Assembly: GCF_013294025.1 (NCBI RefSeq)
Contig: NZ_JABSNL010000010.1
Location: 1 to 64,000 of the forward strand
DNA: 64,000 bases
Direction: 5' to 3'
DNA from: Flavobacterium aeripolare
Lineage (GTDB): Bacteria > Bacteroidota > Bacteroidia > Flavobacteriales > Flavobacteriaceae
Shown one piece after another: positions 13,041 to 22,222 of this stretch. The notes beneath the pieces were generated by a model. It ran no database searches. It was not told the DNA's origin and saw only the letters and a program-made list of their open reading frames with translations. Position 1 is the first letter of the stretch; every line of letters begins with the position of its first letter. Both the position numbers and the translations under genes were made by a program.

Positions 13041-13074
13041 AAAAACCTGTTAGTTTGACTAACAGGTTTTTTTA
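13041..13074 (+). terminator. sucC terminator
   Basis: A perfect 12-bp stem AAAACCTGTTAG / CTAACAGGTTTT with a 5-nt loop and a T run, 23 nt past sucC. Confidence 0.9.
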
Positions 13075-13116
13075 TGTTTTAAGCTCACTTATAATTAAGG
13101 CTTGAATTCCTTTTGT

Positions 13117-13776
13117 TTATGAATTGACTATTTGGGCTATATCAGCTGAACTGTATACGTTAAAGCCAGTTGTGTTTTGTAAAGCAATAACTTCTAATGC
13201 CTTCGCTACCGTAGTACTTTCAATAGGTTTGTAATTCTTCAGATTTCCAATTAATAAAAATGAGAAAGCTTTCATTACAAAACCACCAATTTTTTCTCCA
13301 AAGCGAAACTCATCTCTGTTTCCTAAAAGTATAGAAGGGCGCAATACTGCGACGCTATTAAATCCTGACTGCTTTAAAAATTCTTCTATGCTTCCCTTAG
13401 TTTTCAAGTAAAAATTACTCGAATCCTTATCAGCACCCATCGAAGAAATAATCAAAAATTGATTCACTCCGTTTTTTAATGCAATGGTAGCAAATCTTTG
13501 AGGGTAGTCAAAATCTACTTTTTTAAAAGCTTCTTTACTGCCCGCTTTTTTAATTGTTGTACCTATTGTACAAAAGAAATCATCTCCTTTAACTAATGAT
13601 TCGTACGATTCTATAGTATTGAAATCGATAATCTCCTCAATTAATTTGGGATGGCTAATAGCCGTTTTTCTTTTATTAAAAGCAATTACCTTGCTGTACT
13701 CTTTGTTATTCAGTAAATTTTGTAACAATGCAGAACCTATTAAACCGGTACTTCCTATTATTAAGGCAGTTTTCAT
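13117..13776 (-). CDS. NAD(P)-binding short-chain oxidoreductase, HTATIP2/YbjT-like
   Basis: A 219-aa atypical short-chain dehydrogenase with an N-terminal Rossmann motif GSTGLIG (residues 8-14). The SDR-like active-site residues are S111/S112, Y123 and K127 (IISSMGAD, FYLKTKG), followed by VAVLRPSILLG. This layout matches the family of oxidoreductases related to HTATIP2/TIP30. The substrate is unknown. It lies 3 nt after the DUF1456 gene, as the last gene of a minus-strand run starting with the esterase at 16181. A specific reaction cannot be assigned. Confidence 0.75.
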   Translation of the reverse strand: MKTALIIGSTGLIGSALLQNLLNNKEYSKVIAFNKRKTAISHPKLIEEIIDFNTIESYESLVKGDDFFCTIGTTIKKAGSKEAFKKVDFDYPQRFATIALKNGVNQFLIISSMGADKDSSNFYLKTKGSIEEFLKQSGFNSVAVLRPSILLGNRDEFRFGEKIGGFVMKAFSFLLIGNLKNYKPIESTTVAKALEVIALQNTTGFNVYSSADIAQIVNS

Positions 13777-13779
13777 GAT

Positions 13780-14244
13780 TTAACCTTTTTTGTTTTTCCC
13801 AAAGTTGAATTTTACCTTTTCTACAACTTGCGTTTTATTGTTACCTTTAGGGAATTGCTTCTTAAATGGTTTTTTAGCTGCGCTAGTTTTAGAAGGAGCT
13901 TCATCAGCTCTCGACTGCTCTTCGTCTCTAGGTTTTGCTTTAAACTCTACTCTCTCCTTAGAAGTACTTTTAGCAGGAATTTGTGCTTTATGTTTTGCTA
14001 AAACATCATTTGGGTTTTTAGGATTTTCTTTTGTCCCACGTAAGTGTATTACAAGCGCGTTAAGAAAATTGCGAAGAACTTGATCTCCACACTCCATATA
14101 ATTTTCGTGTTTTTCATCACGGAAAAATGCTCCCAATTCAGATTTAGTGATTCTAAAATCAACTAATTCTAGGATTTCAATTATTTGGTCGTCGCGAAGC
14201 ATTAATGCCACACGTAATTTCTTAAAGATATCGTTATTTGTCAA
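13780..14244 (-). CDS. DUF1456 family protein (YehS-like)
   Basis: 154 aa. Residues 1-70 hold the first DUF1456 repeat (MTNNDIFKKLRVALMLRDDQ, then ITKSELGAFFRDEKHENYMEC), which includes the LRNFLNALVIHLRG segment. The rest is a low-complexity, Lys-rich tail (about 80-154, with AKHKAQIPAKSTSKE and KKPFKKQFPKGN) that looks disordered and basic. The domain occurs singly or doubly in uncharacterised cytoplasmic proteins; no function is known. It is cotranscribed with the downstream oxidoreductase (3-nt gap). Confidence 0.8.
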   Translation of the reverse strand: MTNNDIFKKLRVALMLRDDQIIEILELVDFRITKSELGAFFRDEKHENYMECGDQVLRNFLNALVIHLRGTKENPKNPNDVLAKHKAQIPAKSTSKERVEFKAKPRDEEQSRADEAPSKTSAAKKPFKKQFPKGNNKTQVVEKVKFNFGKNKKG

Positions 14245-14309
14245 GATGTTATGTTTTTTTTACAAAGGTACGTTTTATATTAATTTCAGTTCAAATAAAA
14301 TTTCAGTAA

Positions 14310-15320
14310 TTACAATAAGGAAACCCCTGTGCCATTACCACTTGAATAGCTCAGCTTTCCGTACTCTAATGTTACACCAGTTGCGATATCTTCTTTTAAC
14401 AGTAGAGCGCCATCCATATCTACATAGTCTAGCAAAGGTAATAAATGTGCAATCGCCGAAATCCCAACATTTGACTCCGTCATGCATCCTACCATAGTTT
14501 TAAGACCCAGTTTTTTTGCGTTTACTAACATTCTTCTCGCAGGTGTTAGTCCGCCACATTTCATTAGTTTGACATTAACCCCGTGAAAGTGGTTGTGACA
14601 TTTAACGATATCGGTTTCTGTAATGCAGCTTTCATCTGCGATAATAGGTAGAACAGCATTATTAAAAACTTCTTTGTGCCCTTTCCAGTTTGTTGCTTTA
14701 AGCGGTTGCTCTATAAATTCTACACCTAGCTCTTTTAGAACGATAGCGTTGTCAATCGTTTCTTGAACTCCCCATCCACAATTTGCGTCTACTCTAAATA
14801 TTGCGTTACTGTGCTTTCTTAATTCTGTTATGATGGCAATATCCTCTTTTGTTCCTAATTTAATTTTGTAGATAGGCCAAGGCATTTCTTGCATTTTTTG
14901 AACCATTTTTTCTATAGAAGCTATTCCTATCGTATAATTAGTTAACGGATTATTTGATATATCGTAGTTCCAATACTCATATAGTTTTTGACCGCGTTGA
15001 CGTGCACAAAGATCTGTAAAAGCCATGTCTAATGCACAAAGTGAGAATAAATCATGTTTTAAATGAGGGAGCATTTCATCCCAGAATTCCTCAGGCTTTG
15101 TTGCAGCTGATTGTTCAATTATAGGAGTTAGTTTTTGCAGTGTCAGTTGCATTTTTTCTACGGTGATTTCGTAATAGGGATTGGCAGTCGCAGCGCCATA
15201 TCCTGTGAGGCCGTTTATAGTGAGAGATACAATCAAAGTAGGTTGCACATCAATCGACACTCGTGATATAGTAAATGTATGTTGTAATTTAAGATCGTAT
15301 TTTTTTAAAGTCAGCTGCAT
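14310..15320 (-). CDS. Dipeptide epimerase (L-Ala-D/L-Glu type), enolase superfamily
   Basis: A 336-aa mandelate racemase/muconate-lactonizing subgroup enzyme that racemises the second residue of dipeptides, typically L-Ala-D-Glu from peptidoglycan turnover. Catalytic lysines lie in the KxK motif (K152 and K154 in YKIKLG); metal ligands are D178 (RVDAN), E204 (IEQP) and D229 (ADES). The opposite base lies in NVKLMKCGG (251-259), and MTESNVG follows. An N-terminal capping domain (1-120) precedes the barrel. The exact dipeptide specificity cannot be read from these motifs. It is in the same minus-strand run as the DUF1456 gene (65-nt gap). Confidence 0.85.
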   Translation of the reverse strand: MQLTLKKYDLKLQHTFTISRVSIDVQPTLIVSLTINGLTGYGAATANPYYEITVEKMQLTLQKLTPIIEQSAATKPEEFWDEMLPHLKHDLFSLCALDMAFTDLCARQRGQKLYEYWNYDISNNPLTNYTIGIASIEKMVQKMQEMPWPIYKIKLGTKEDIAIITELRKHSNAIFRVDANCGWGVQETIDNAIVLKELGVEFIEQPLKATNWKGHKEVFNNAVLPIIADESCITETDIVKCHNHFHGVNVKLMKCGGLTPARRMLVNAKKLGLKTMVGCMTESNVGISAIAHLLPLLDYVDMDGALLLKEDIATGVTLEYGKLSYSSGNGTGVSLL

Positions 15321-15374
15321 GAGAATAGGTGTTGGAATAAAAGTTGTGTGCCTACAATAAATATAGTGAAATAC

Positions 15375-16181
15375 TTAATAACCTAGCCACAATAAAGCAG
15401 TAACAAAATTATCTCGCCACAATTTTTCATTATGCTTACCGTGTTTAATAATTTCTTTTTTCAAATTTTTGTCATTAAATCCTTTCTGTGAAATCAGTAT
15501 GGATTCTAATTTTTTGCTATCGGTTGTCATGCTGTCATCTTCCTCGTCTCCTGATAATAAATATATTTTACTGGATATTTTATTCGAAAGTGACACTGCT
15601 TCAAATATTTTATTCGAAAACCATAGCGAAGGAGAGAATACAGCCAGTTTCCCAAATACATCAGGGTATTTTAAACCGCTATACAAGGTCACTAATCCTC
15701 CCAGTGAACTACCCATCATTAAGGTATTCTTGCGATTAGATTTGGTTCTATAACGACTGTCAATTTCTGGCTTTAAAGTTTCAACGATAAAGTCAACATA
15801 ATTACTTGCGTTGCCACCGCCATATTTTTCATTTTTAAAAGGTGTAAGTTCCGTTATTCTATTCTCATTACCGTGTTCGATTCCTATTACAATGATTTCA
15901 GCCTTTAAACTATCTAATTTTTCATCGACATTCCATTCTCCTGCATAAGCAGTTTTATCATCGAATAAATTTTGAGCATCGTGCATGTAAAGTACTGGAA
16001 ACCTTTTGTGAGTCTTCTCATAATTATAGGGAAGGTAAGCCCATATTTTCTTATTCAAGTGCAACTGTGGTGAGGCGAGAGTAAAACTAGGCAATCGATT
16101 TAAAGCTGTTATATTTTGCGCTTGATTGCTAGCACTGATAAAAAAAACTATAAAAAACAGCCAAAATTGTTTAATCATCAT
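15375..16181 (-). CDS. Secreted esterase, alpha/beta hydrolase (esterase D/IroE-like)
   Basis: 268 aa with a signal peptide (MMIKQFWLFFIVFFISASNQAQ), so periplasmic or exported. The putative-esterase fold is recognisable: PVLYMHDAQNLFD, IGIEHGNENR, then the nucleophile elbow GSSLGG with S159, and a likely catalytic His in KHGKHNEKLW near the C-terminus. Relatives hydrolyse siderophore esters, acyl thioesters or carbohydrate esters; no substrate is evident here. The start may be the first or second Met (16181 or 16178). It precedes the dipeptide epimerase by 54 nt. Confidence 0.8.
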   Translation of the reverse strand: MMIKQFWLFFIVFFISASNQAQNITALNRLPSFTLASPQLHLNKKIWAYLPYNYEKTHKRFPVLYMHDAQNLFDDKTAYAGEWNVDEKLDSLKAEIIVIGIEHGNENRITELTPFKNEKYGGGNASNYVDFIVETLKPEIDSRYRTKSNRKNTLMMGSSLGGLVTLYSGLKYPDVFGKLAVFSPSLWFSNKIFEAVSLSNKISSKIYLLSGDEEDDSMTTDSKKLESILISQKGFNDKNLKKEIIKHGKHNEKLWRDNFVTALLWLGY

Positions 16182-16233
16182 TTCTTCTTGGGTTTTAGTA
16201 TTAAAAAGGATATTTTAGCTAAAAAAAAATATA

Positions 16234-16635
16234 ATGGAAACTTACGAAGAAAAAAAGAATCTGCTTTTAGATATGATTGCATTTTCTACTGAAGATGGTG
16301 TATTGCCAAAAAAAGACTATGATTTCCTGTTTGTTATTGCTAACGCATTAGATTTAGAAAAAGGTGATTTTAATAATCTATTTCTGTTGGATTTACCTGT
16401 GATAAACGCAAAAACGGGATTTAGACGTATGCAGCAGTTTTACCGTTTGGCTTTTTTAATGCACCAAGGGAAAGTTTTGAATACGAATGAATCGAATACT
16501 ATTCACCAAATTTCGATTAGTATGGGAATCAACCCAGACGCGACTAAAAAGGTGTTACGTAAAATGGAAAAAATGCCTAACACTGTAATTTCTCCCGAAG
16601 CCTTATTGAAAATATATAAAGAGTTTCACGATTAG
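16234..16635 (+). CDS. Small acidic helical protein, TerB-like (tentative)
   Basis: 133 aa, soluble, all-helical by appearance (METYEEKKNLLLDMIAFSTEDG, then a repeat-like LVLNTNESNT-type segment). The acidic 'DMIAFSTEDGVL' followed by 'DYDFLFVIANAL' recalls TerB-type folds, but key Asp residues are not clearly aligned, so this is tentative. It starts 52 nt from the divergent esterase start, and its stop codon (16633-16635) overlaps the stop of convergent uvrB (16632-16634). Function unknown. Confidence 0.7.
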   Translation: METYEEKKNLLLDMIAFSTEDGVLPKKDYDFLFVIANALDLEKGDFNNLFLLDLPVINAKTGFRRMQQFYRLAFLMHQGKVLNTNESNTIHQISISMGINPDATKKVLRKMEKMPNTVISPEALLKIYKEFHD

Positions 16636-18623
16636 TTCATTTGCTTTTGTAGATTTTTTATTTCGTCACGCAGTTTTGCTGCCTGCATAAAGTCCAAATC
16701 TTTTGCTGCTTTTTCCATAGATTTACGTTTCTCTCTGATTAATTTATCAATTTCAGGTTTTGATAAATATAAATTCTCTGGTTCAGCAGCCGCAGATAGG
16801 CTGTGTCCCAATTCCTGCTCAATTAACGGACTCTTGATAAAAGCACTTTCTATCTTCTTATTCAGTGCTTGTGGCGTGATATTGTTTTTAGTATTGTAAT
16901 TGATTTGCTTGGTTCTTCTATAATCAGTTTCATCAATAGTTTTTTGCATGCTTGCTGTTATTTTATCAGCATACATGATCGCTTTACCATTTAAGTTTCT
17001 TGCAGCACGACCAATTGTTTGCGTTAAAGAACGGTGACTTCTCAAGAAACCTTCTTTGTCAGCGTCTAGAATTGCCACAAGAGAAACTTCTGGTAAATCA
17101 AGACCTTCACGAAGTAAGTTGACACCAATAAGAACATCAAACAACCCTTTACGCAAGTCTTGCATAATTTCAATACGCTCTAGTGTGTCTATGTCAGAGT
17201 GTATGTAGCGACAACGTATATTAACTTTAGTCAAATACTTAGCTAATTCTTCTGCCATTCTCTTTGTTAAGGTAGTAACAAGAACACGCTCATCTAGCTC
17301 GCATCGTACATGAATCTCTTCGATTAAATCGTCTATTTGATTCAAGCTAGGACGAATTTCGATTATAGGATCTAATAATCCTGTAGGACGAATGACTTGT
17401 TCTACCACCACACCCTCAGTTTTTTGTAATTCATAATCAGCTGGAGTAGCGGATACATAAATTACTTGATTTTGCATAGCTTCAAATTCGTCAAATTTTA
17501 AAGGACGATTGTCCATTGCCGCAGGTAGTCTAAAACCGTATTCTACTAAGTTTTCCTTGCGGCTACGGTCACCACCATACATCGCATGAACTTGAGATAG
17601 TGTAACGTGACTTTCATCGACAACCATCAAGAAGTCTTTGGGGAAATAATCTAAAAGACAGAATGGTCTTGTTCCAGGAAGTCTACCATCTAGATAACGA
17701 GAGTAGTTTTCGATACCAGAACAATAGCCCAACTCCCGTATCATCTCTAAATCAAAATTGGTTCTCTCTTCTAGTCTTTTTGCCTCAAGATGTTTTCCTA
17801 TTTCTTTAAAATAATCCACTTGCTTTACAAGATCTTGCTGTATATCCCAAATTGCACCTTGTAAGACATCTGGAGAAGTCACAAACATATTTGCTGGATA
17901 GATGGTCAATTTCTCAAATTTCTCTATAACCGAAGCGTCTTTGACGTCAAATGACTCTATCTCTTCAATTTCGTCACCAAAGAAGTGAATTCGAAAAGCA
18001 TCATCAGCATAACTAGGGTACACCTCTACAATGTCGCCTTTAATCCTGAAATTCCCAGGATTGAAATCAGCTTCGGTTCTTGAATACAAACTTTGCACTA
18101 ATTGATGCAGCAATTTAGTTCTAGAAATTACTTGGTCTTTCTCAATTTCGATTACATTCTTTTGGAATTCGACAGGGTTACCTATACCATACAAACAAGA
18201 CACCGAAGCCACAACAAGAATGTCACGACGACCTGAAAGAAGGGAAGAAGTAGTACTTAAACGCATCTTTTCTAACTCTTCATTGATAGATAAATCCTTT
18301 TCTATAAAAACACCCGTTACAGGCATGAAAGCTTCGGGTTGATAGTAGTCGTAGTACGATACAAAATATTCTACAGCATTGTTAGGAAAAAACTGTTTAA
18401 ACTCAGAGTATAATTGTGCTGCCAATGTTTTATTATGAGCAAGAACTAAAGTAGGTCTTTGCACTTCTTGAATTACATTTGCAACGGTAAATGTTTTACC
18501 TGATCCTGTAACCCCTAGTAAAGTTTGAAATTTTTCACCATCAACAATACCTTGACTTAATTTGTCAATTGCTAGTGGTTGATCTCCTTTAGGTTGATAA
18601 TCTGATACTACTTGAAAATTCAT
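16632..18623 (-). CDS. uvrB: UvrABC system protein B
   Basis: The DNA-damage verification helicase of nucleotide excision repair; it loads with UvrA and recruits UvrC. It has 663 aa from the chosen start. Walker A is GVTGSGKT (37-44), the beta-hairpin motif is YYDYYQPEAF (90-99), Walker B region VVDESH, helicase motif VI QTIGRAARN, and a C-terminal UVR domain (KRKSMEKAAKDLDFMQAAKLR region) that binds UvrC. MNFQVVSDYQPKGDQP at 18623 is the family-like start; an upstream ATG at 18641 lies only about 10 nt from the -7 box (18652-18659) and would have almost no leader. Its stop overlaps that of the convergent TerB-like gene. Confidence 0.96.
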   Translation of the reverse strand: MNFQVVSDYQPKGDQPLAIDKLSQGIVDGEKFQTLLGVTGSGKTFTVANVIQEVQRPTLVLAHNKTLAAQLYSEFKQFFPNNAVEYFVSYYDYYQPEAFMPVTGVFIEKDLSINEELEKMRLSTTSSLLSGRRDILVVASVSCLYGIGNPVEFQKNVIEIEKDQVISRTKLLHQLVQSLYSRTEADFNPGNFRIKGDIVEVYPSYADDAFRIHFFGDEIEEIESFDVKDASVIEKFEKLTIYPANMFVTSPDVLQGAIWDIQQDLVKQVDYFKEIGKHLEAKRLEERTNFDLEMIRELGYCSGIENYSRYLDGRLPGTRPFCLLDYFPKDFLMVVDESHVTLSQVHAMYGGDRSRKENLVEYGFRLPAAMDNRPLKFDEFEAMQNQVIYVSATPADYELQKTEGVVVEQVIRPTGLLDPIIEIRPSLNQIDDLIEEIHVRCELDERVLVTTLTKRMAEELAKYLTKVNIRCRYIHSDIDTLERIEIMQDLRKGLFDVLIGVNLLREGLDLPEVSLVAILDADKEGFLRSHRSLTQTIGRAARNLNGKAIMYADKITASMQKTIDETDYRRTKQINYNTKNNITPQALNKKIESAFIKSPLIEQELGHSLSAAAEPENLYLSKPEIDKLIREKRKSMEKAAKDLDFMQAAKLRDEIKNLQKQMN

Positions 18624-18651
18624 AATTTGATTGACAGACATTAATAGAGTA

Positions 18652-18659
18652 CAAAGTTA
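18652..18659 (-). promoter_or_regulatory. uvrB promoter, -7 box
   Basis: TAACTTTG on the minus strand fits TAnnTTTG. It lies 28 nt before the ATG at 18623 and supports that start. I see no convincing LexA-like site. Confidence 0.5.
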
Positions 18660-18695
18660 CGAAGTTTAAAATCAATCTTATCTTAACTAAAATCT

Positions 18696-18727
18696 AAAAA
18701 AAAACCACCATGATAGCATGGTGGTTT
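18696..18727 (-). terminator. TonB receptor terminator
   Basis: An 11-bp perfect stem AAACCACCATG / CATGGTGGTTT with a 4-nt loop and a U run on the minus strand, 21 nt past the receptor stop codon. Confidence 0.9.
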
Positions 18728-18748
18728 AGATAATATAAAAACGTTTTA

Positions 18749-21700
18749 TTATAGACTCAAACTCAATCTAGCAAAAACAAATCTTCCGTTTTGTCCAAAT
18801 TGTGATGTGTTTCTTGAATAAGTAAATTGATTTCCGTTTGACAAATCAATTGAATTATTTGATCCTGTAGTAGGAGAGTAGATTATGTTTCCACTAGCAT
18901 CAATTCCAGATGCTCTTTGAGCAATTGTTTGTGGTCCTAAATTTCTAGTAGGGTAAATATCAAAGATGTTATTAGCACCTATTACGATTTTAGTCGTGTT
19001 CGAGATTTTGTATCCTACAGATAAATCTGTTACAATTCTAGCATCCCATGTTGGGTGTTCGTTTTCAACCACTTGGTTATTTACTACAATAGCATTGATT
19101 CTACCATCTCCATTTGCATCTACGATATTAGGATCTGTTACTTGACCAAAATATACATTTCTTAAGAAGAAATCGAATTTTTTAACCGTCAAAGTATTGG
19201 TTAGGTTAGCTTTTGCTCTTGGAACAGCTTCTTCAAGATATATTCTACTTGTTTCAGAGAAGTATCTGTTTGTTTGTCCGTTATCCTTTAGAATTTGAGA
19301 CCCTTTAATGTCTCCAACTTTATTTGTTTTAGAAACCGTTCCAGATAAATCTGTTTTTAACGTTAAACCATTACCTATGTTTGCTTTGTGGCTTATTACA
19401 ACATCGATACCTTTTGATTGTGTGTCAATTGCATTTGCAAAAAATGTCGCAGCAGTTGCGTTTGCTCCATCAAAAAGATTTTGCAAATCTCTTTGTGTAG
19501 TTCCAGTTGGATAAAAATAATTTGGAGCAACACCACCATCAGCTTTTTCTAATTTAGGTCTAGAGAATTGGTCAGTAAGCACCACTCTGTTTTTGATTTT
19601 CACGATATAAGCATCGGCAGTAATAGTCAATTTTGCTTCTGGAATTTTAGCAGTAAAACCAAAACTAGCACTTTGCGAATCTTCTTGTTTCAATTGCGGA
19701 ATTCCTAATAATTTTGCAGCAGGAGAATCATTGCTGAATGTTCCTACTTCAAATGGGACACCACCTACGAATTGTGTCGCAGTAGAGTTGTAGTAAATTT
19801 GGTGTAACGATGGCGCTCTAAATCCTGTAGAAACTGCACCACGTAAATTTACATTGTCTGTAAGTTTGTAACGGGTAGCAATTTTATAGTTTGTAGTTCC
19901 TCCAAAATCAGAATAGTTTTCATAACGCAATGCCCCGTTTAACAACCATTTTTCTGTTACGTCATATTCAAGATCTGCGTAAACTGCACCACTTGTACGA
20001 CCTTTGTCAACTGCATTTGCAGGTTTGAATCCTGGGAAAACTTGTGCTCCTCCAGCTCTTTGTCCATTGTAAGCAGTGGTTGCTGATCCATAAATAGCCC
20101 CAGCATAACCGCCTAATACACCGTCATAAAAATCAGTAGCTTTGATGTTATTTACAGTTGTAGCAGTCACAATACCACCGTTTATATCATATTGATTATA
20201 CGAATCTTCTTCTCCTTCTTTAATTTGAAAGTTTTCATGTCTAACTTCAGCTCCAAAGGCAACATTTAATTTGTTGATCTTTTTCGAAAGGTCCAAATTT
20301 GTTGTGTTTTGAGAGAAAGCCAATCCTCCTGCATCAAATTTAGTTGGTGAATTTTCTCTTAAAGAAGAGTTTAATGTGTTTTCAATATTATAGTCAAAAC
20401 CATTTCTACCAAAAGCATTACTTAAGTCAAATTTCCAATCTTTAAAAATTGTACCTCTAATTCCTGCAGCAGCAGAGATGTCATTAATTGTAGAGTGAAT
20501 TTCAGGTAAAAAACCATTAGGGTATAAAGCAGTGTACGTTCTAGATTGATTTGGTTTTCTATAGAAACCAGCTGCTTCTCCAGTTCTATTGCTTGTTCCT
20601 CCAAAGGCGTAAAGTTCTAGATTATCGTTGATAGGATACGCTGCGTTTACAAAAAATTGAGCACTTTGTAAAGACGACTGTCCAACATTCATGTTGAAAT
20701 TATTTCTTTGTAAATTTCTATATTTTAACTCTCCGGCTGTAGCATCAAAGTTCAATGCTGTTTGCATGTCAGCTATTGTTGCTGCACCAAGAATTGAAGC
20801 TTGTTGTCCTGCAGTAAAATAATCAACATCTAAAGCTGATGTTTTAATAGTAGATAATATTTGAGCCGAATTAGGAGTGTTGTTAATGTTTCCCCATAGC
20901 GCATTTATATTTGTGCCATTTTCAGTAGCTCTTTGTTCGATAGCATTGAATGCGCTAAATAAGTTTCCTGTGGCATCGTTTGCTCTACTTGTTTGTCCTC
21001 TTAATTGAAAACTTCCGGTAACGTTGATAAAACTTTTTTCTTTACCAAGTCCTGTACCATAATTAACATCTAGTTGAGCATTGTTACCATCGTTTCCTCC
21101 TCTGTGGTCATTAGCTCCTTGAGATAATTGTGTCCCTCCTAGAATGTTGATGTCAAGTTTATTTGTTGCTTTTTTTACGTTTACGTTAATAACACCAGCA
21201 ATAGCATCAGATCCATATTGTGCAGATGCACCATCTCGCAATACTTCAATTCTTTCTATTGCAAAAGCAGGAATAGCATTTAAATCCGTTCCTACTGATC
21301 CTCTACCTGGAGAACCGTTAATATTCACAAGTGAAGAAGTGTGTCTTCTTTTTCCGTTAACTAATACCAGTACTTGATCTGGTCCTAAACCCCTTAATTG
21401 TGCTGGATCAATATGGTCTGTTCCATCGGCTACAGTAGTTGTATTTGATGTAAAAGAAGGAGCTACCATATTCAAGATTTGGTTCAAGTTGGCTTGTGGG
21501 CCTTGAGAAGCAATGTCTTTCATGCTAATAACATCAATAGGCACCGCAGATTCTGTTACTGTTCTAGCAGCACTACGTGAGCCAAGAACGACAACATCTT
21601 GCAACGTTTCTCCACTACCTGCTAATGATATATTAATGGTTGTTGAGCTGACCTTGATAGTCTTAGTCTCAAGCCCTACATACGAGAATTGCAGTAAGTC

Positions 21701-21892
21701 TCCCATTTTTGCCGAGATGGTATATTTACCATCTACATCTGTAGAAGTTCCCTTAGTGGTCCCTTGTACTAATACTGACGTTCCTGGTAAGGGACCGTTT
21801 GTGTCGTCACGCACAACACCAGATACTTTAACTTCCTGCGCGCTAATAATACCGCTGAAAATTAAAGCCATTAAGAGTAAAATTTTTTTCAT
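18749..21892 (-). CDS. TonB-dependent outer-membrane receptor (1047 aa)
   Basis: A signal peptide (MKKILLLMALIFSGIISAQ) is followed by a carboxypeptidase-regulatory-like beta-sandwich (about 20-105, GTSTDVDGKYTISAK), a plug domain (about 120-235, with DQVLVLVNGKRRH and IERIEVLRDGASAQYGSDAIAGVINV), and a 22-strand barrel with FRAPSLHQIYY and the C-terminal GRFVFARLSLSL. It imports an unidentified substrate using TonB energy. There is no SusD partner next to it, so it is not a SusCD-type glycan system; the FecA/CirA-like plug suggests a small chelate, peptide or cofactor. The ATG at 21892 is chosen over 21913 because the -7 box (21916-21923) abuts the latter. Monocistronic. Confidence 0.9.
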   Translation of the reverse strand: MKKILLLMALIFSGIISAQEVKVSGVVRDDTNGPLPGTSVLVQGTTKGTSTDVDGKYTISAKMGDLLQFSYVGLETKTIKVSSTTINISLAGSGETLQDVVVLGSRSAARTVTESAVPIDVISMKDIASQGPQANLNQILNMVAPSFTSNTTTVADGTDHIDPAQLRGLGPDQVLVLVNGKRRHTSSLVNINGSPGRGSVGTDLNAIPAFAIERIEVLRDGASAQYGSDAIAGVINVNVKKATNKLDINILGGTQLSQGANDHRGGNDGNNAQLDVNYGTGLGKEKSFINVTGSFQLRGQTSRANDATGNLFSAFNAIEQRATENGTNINALWGNINNTPNSAQILSTIKTSALDVDYFTAGQQASILGAATIADMQTALNFDATAGELKYRNLQRNNFNMNVGQSSLQSAQFFVNAAYPINDNLELYAFGGTSNRTGEAAGFYRKPNQSRTYTALYPNGFLPEIHSTINDISAAAGIRGTIFKDWKFDLSNAFGRNGFDYNIENTLNSSLRENSPTKFDAGGLAFSQNTTNLDLSKKINKLNVAFGAEVRHENFQIKEGEEDSYNQYDINGGIVTATTVNNIKATDFYDGVLGGYAGAIYGSATTAYNGQRAGGAQVFPGFKPANAVDKGRTSGAVYADLEYDVTEKWLLNGALRYENYSDFGGTTNYKIATRYKLTDNVNLRGAVSTGFRAPSLHQIYYNSTATQFVGGVPFEVGTFSNDSPAAKLLGIPQLKQEDSQSASFGFTAKIPEAKLTITADAYIVKIKNRVVLTDQFSRPKLEKADGGVAPNYFYPTGTTQRDLQNLFDGANATAATFFANAIDTQSKGIDVVISHKANIGNGLTLKTDLSGTVSKTNKVGDIKGSQILKDNGQTNRYFSETSRIYLEEAVPRAKANLTNTLTVKKFDFFLRNVYFGQVTDPNIVDANGDGRINAIVVNNQVVENEHPTWDARIVTDLSVGYKISNTTKIVIGANNIFDIYPTRNLGPQTIAQRASGIDASGNIIYSPTTGSNNSIDLSNGNQFTYSRNTSQFGQNGRFVFARLSLSL

Positions 21893-21915
21893 GAGTTTTG
21901 TTTTTGGTTTCATTT

Positions 21916-21923
21916 CAAAAATA
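21916..21923 (-). promoter_or_regulatory. TonB receptor promoter, -7 box
   Basis: TATTTTTG on the minus strand, 23 nt before the chosen ATG at 21892. Confidence 0.5.
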
Positions 21924-22159
21924 CAACAATCTTAAACTTATGTTATTTTTATGTTAACAAATGGTAAATAAATATTTTTCATCAGCTTTTATGTCAAATT
22001 CTTGCTGAATTGCTAGAAATATACAGTTGAAATAGTATTTTGTATGCAAGAATTCTATCGTGGATGGGGACTCAAAGTTCTAATTTGAAGTACATTTTCG
22101 TTGCATTGACCAGTAAAACGTCTTGCTAACGCTACATTACTGAAATTTACCAATAAAAA
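21924..22159. other. Gap upstream of TonB receptor
   Basis: AT-rich, with no reading frame or RNA gene recognised. It is the upstream region of the receptor and ends at the rlmF terminator. Confidence 0.45.
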
Positions 22160-22190
22160 AAGTGGCTAACCTCTTACTGGTTAACCACTT
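22160..22190 (-). terminator. rlmF terminator
   Basis: Stem AAGTGG-x-TAACC / GGTTA-x-CCACTT with one mismatch; the A run at 22154-22161 gives a U tail on the minus strand. It lies 33 nt past rlmF. Confidence 0.8.
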
Positions 22191-22222
22191 TCATTGTACT
22201 AAATGTATCTTGTTTTAAAAAT

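Noticed and set aside
18624..18641. Upstream ATG for uvrB at 18641
   Set aside because: Only about 10 nt separate it from the -7 box; the family N-terminus begins at 18623.
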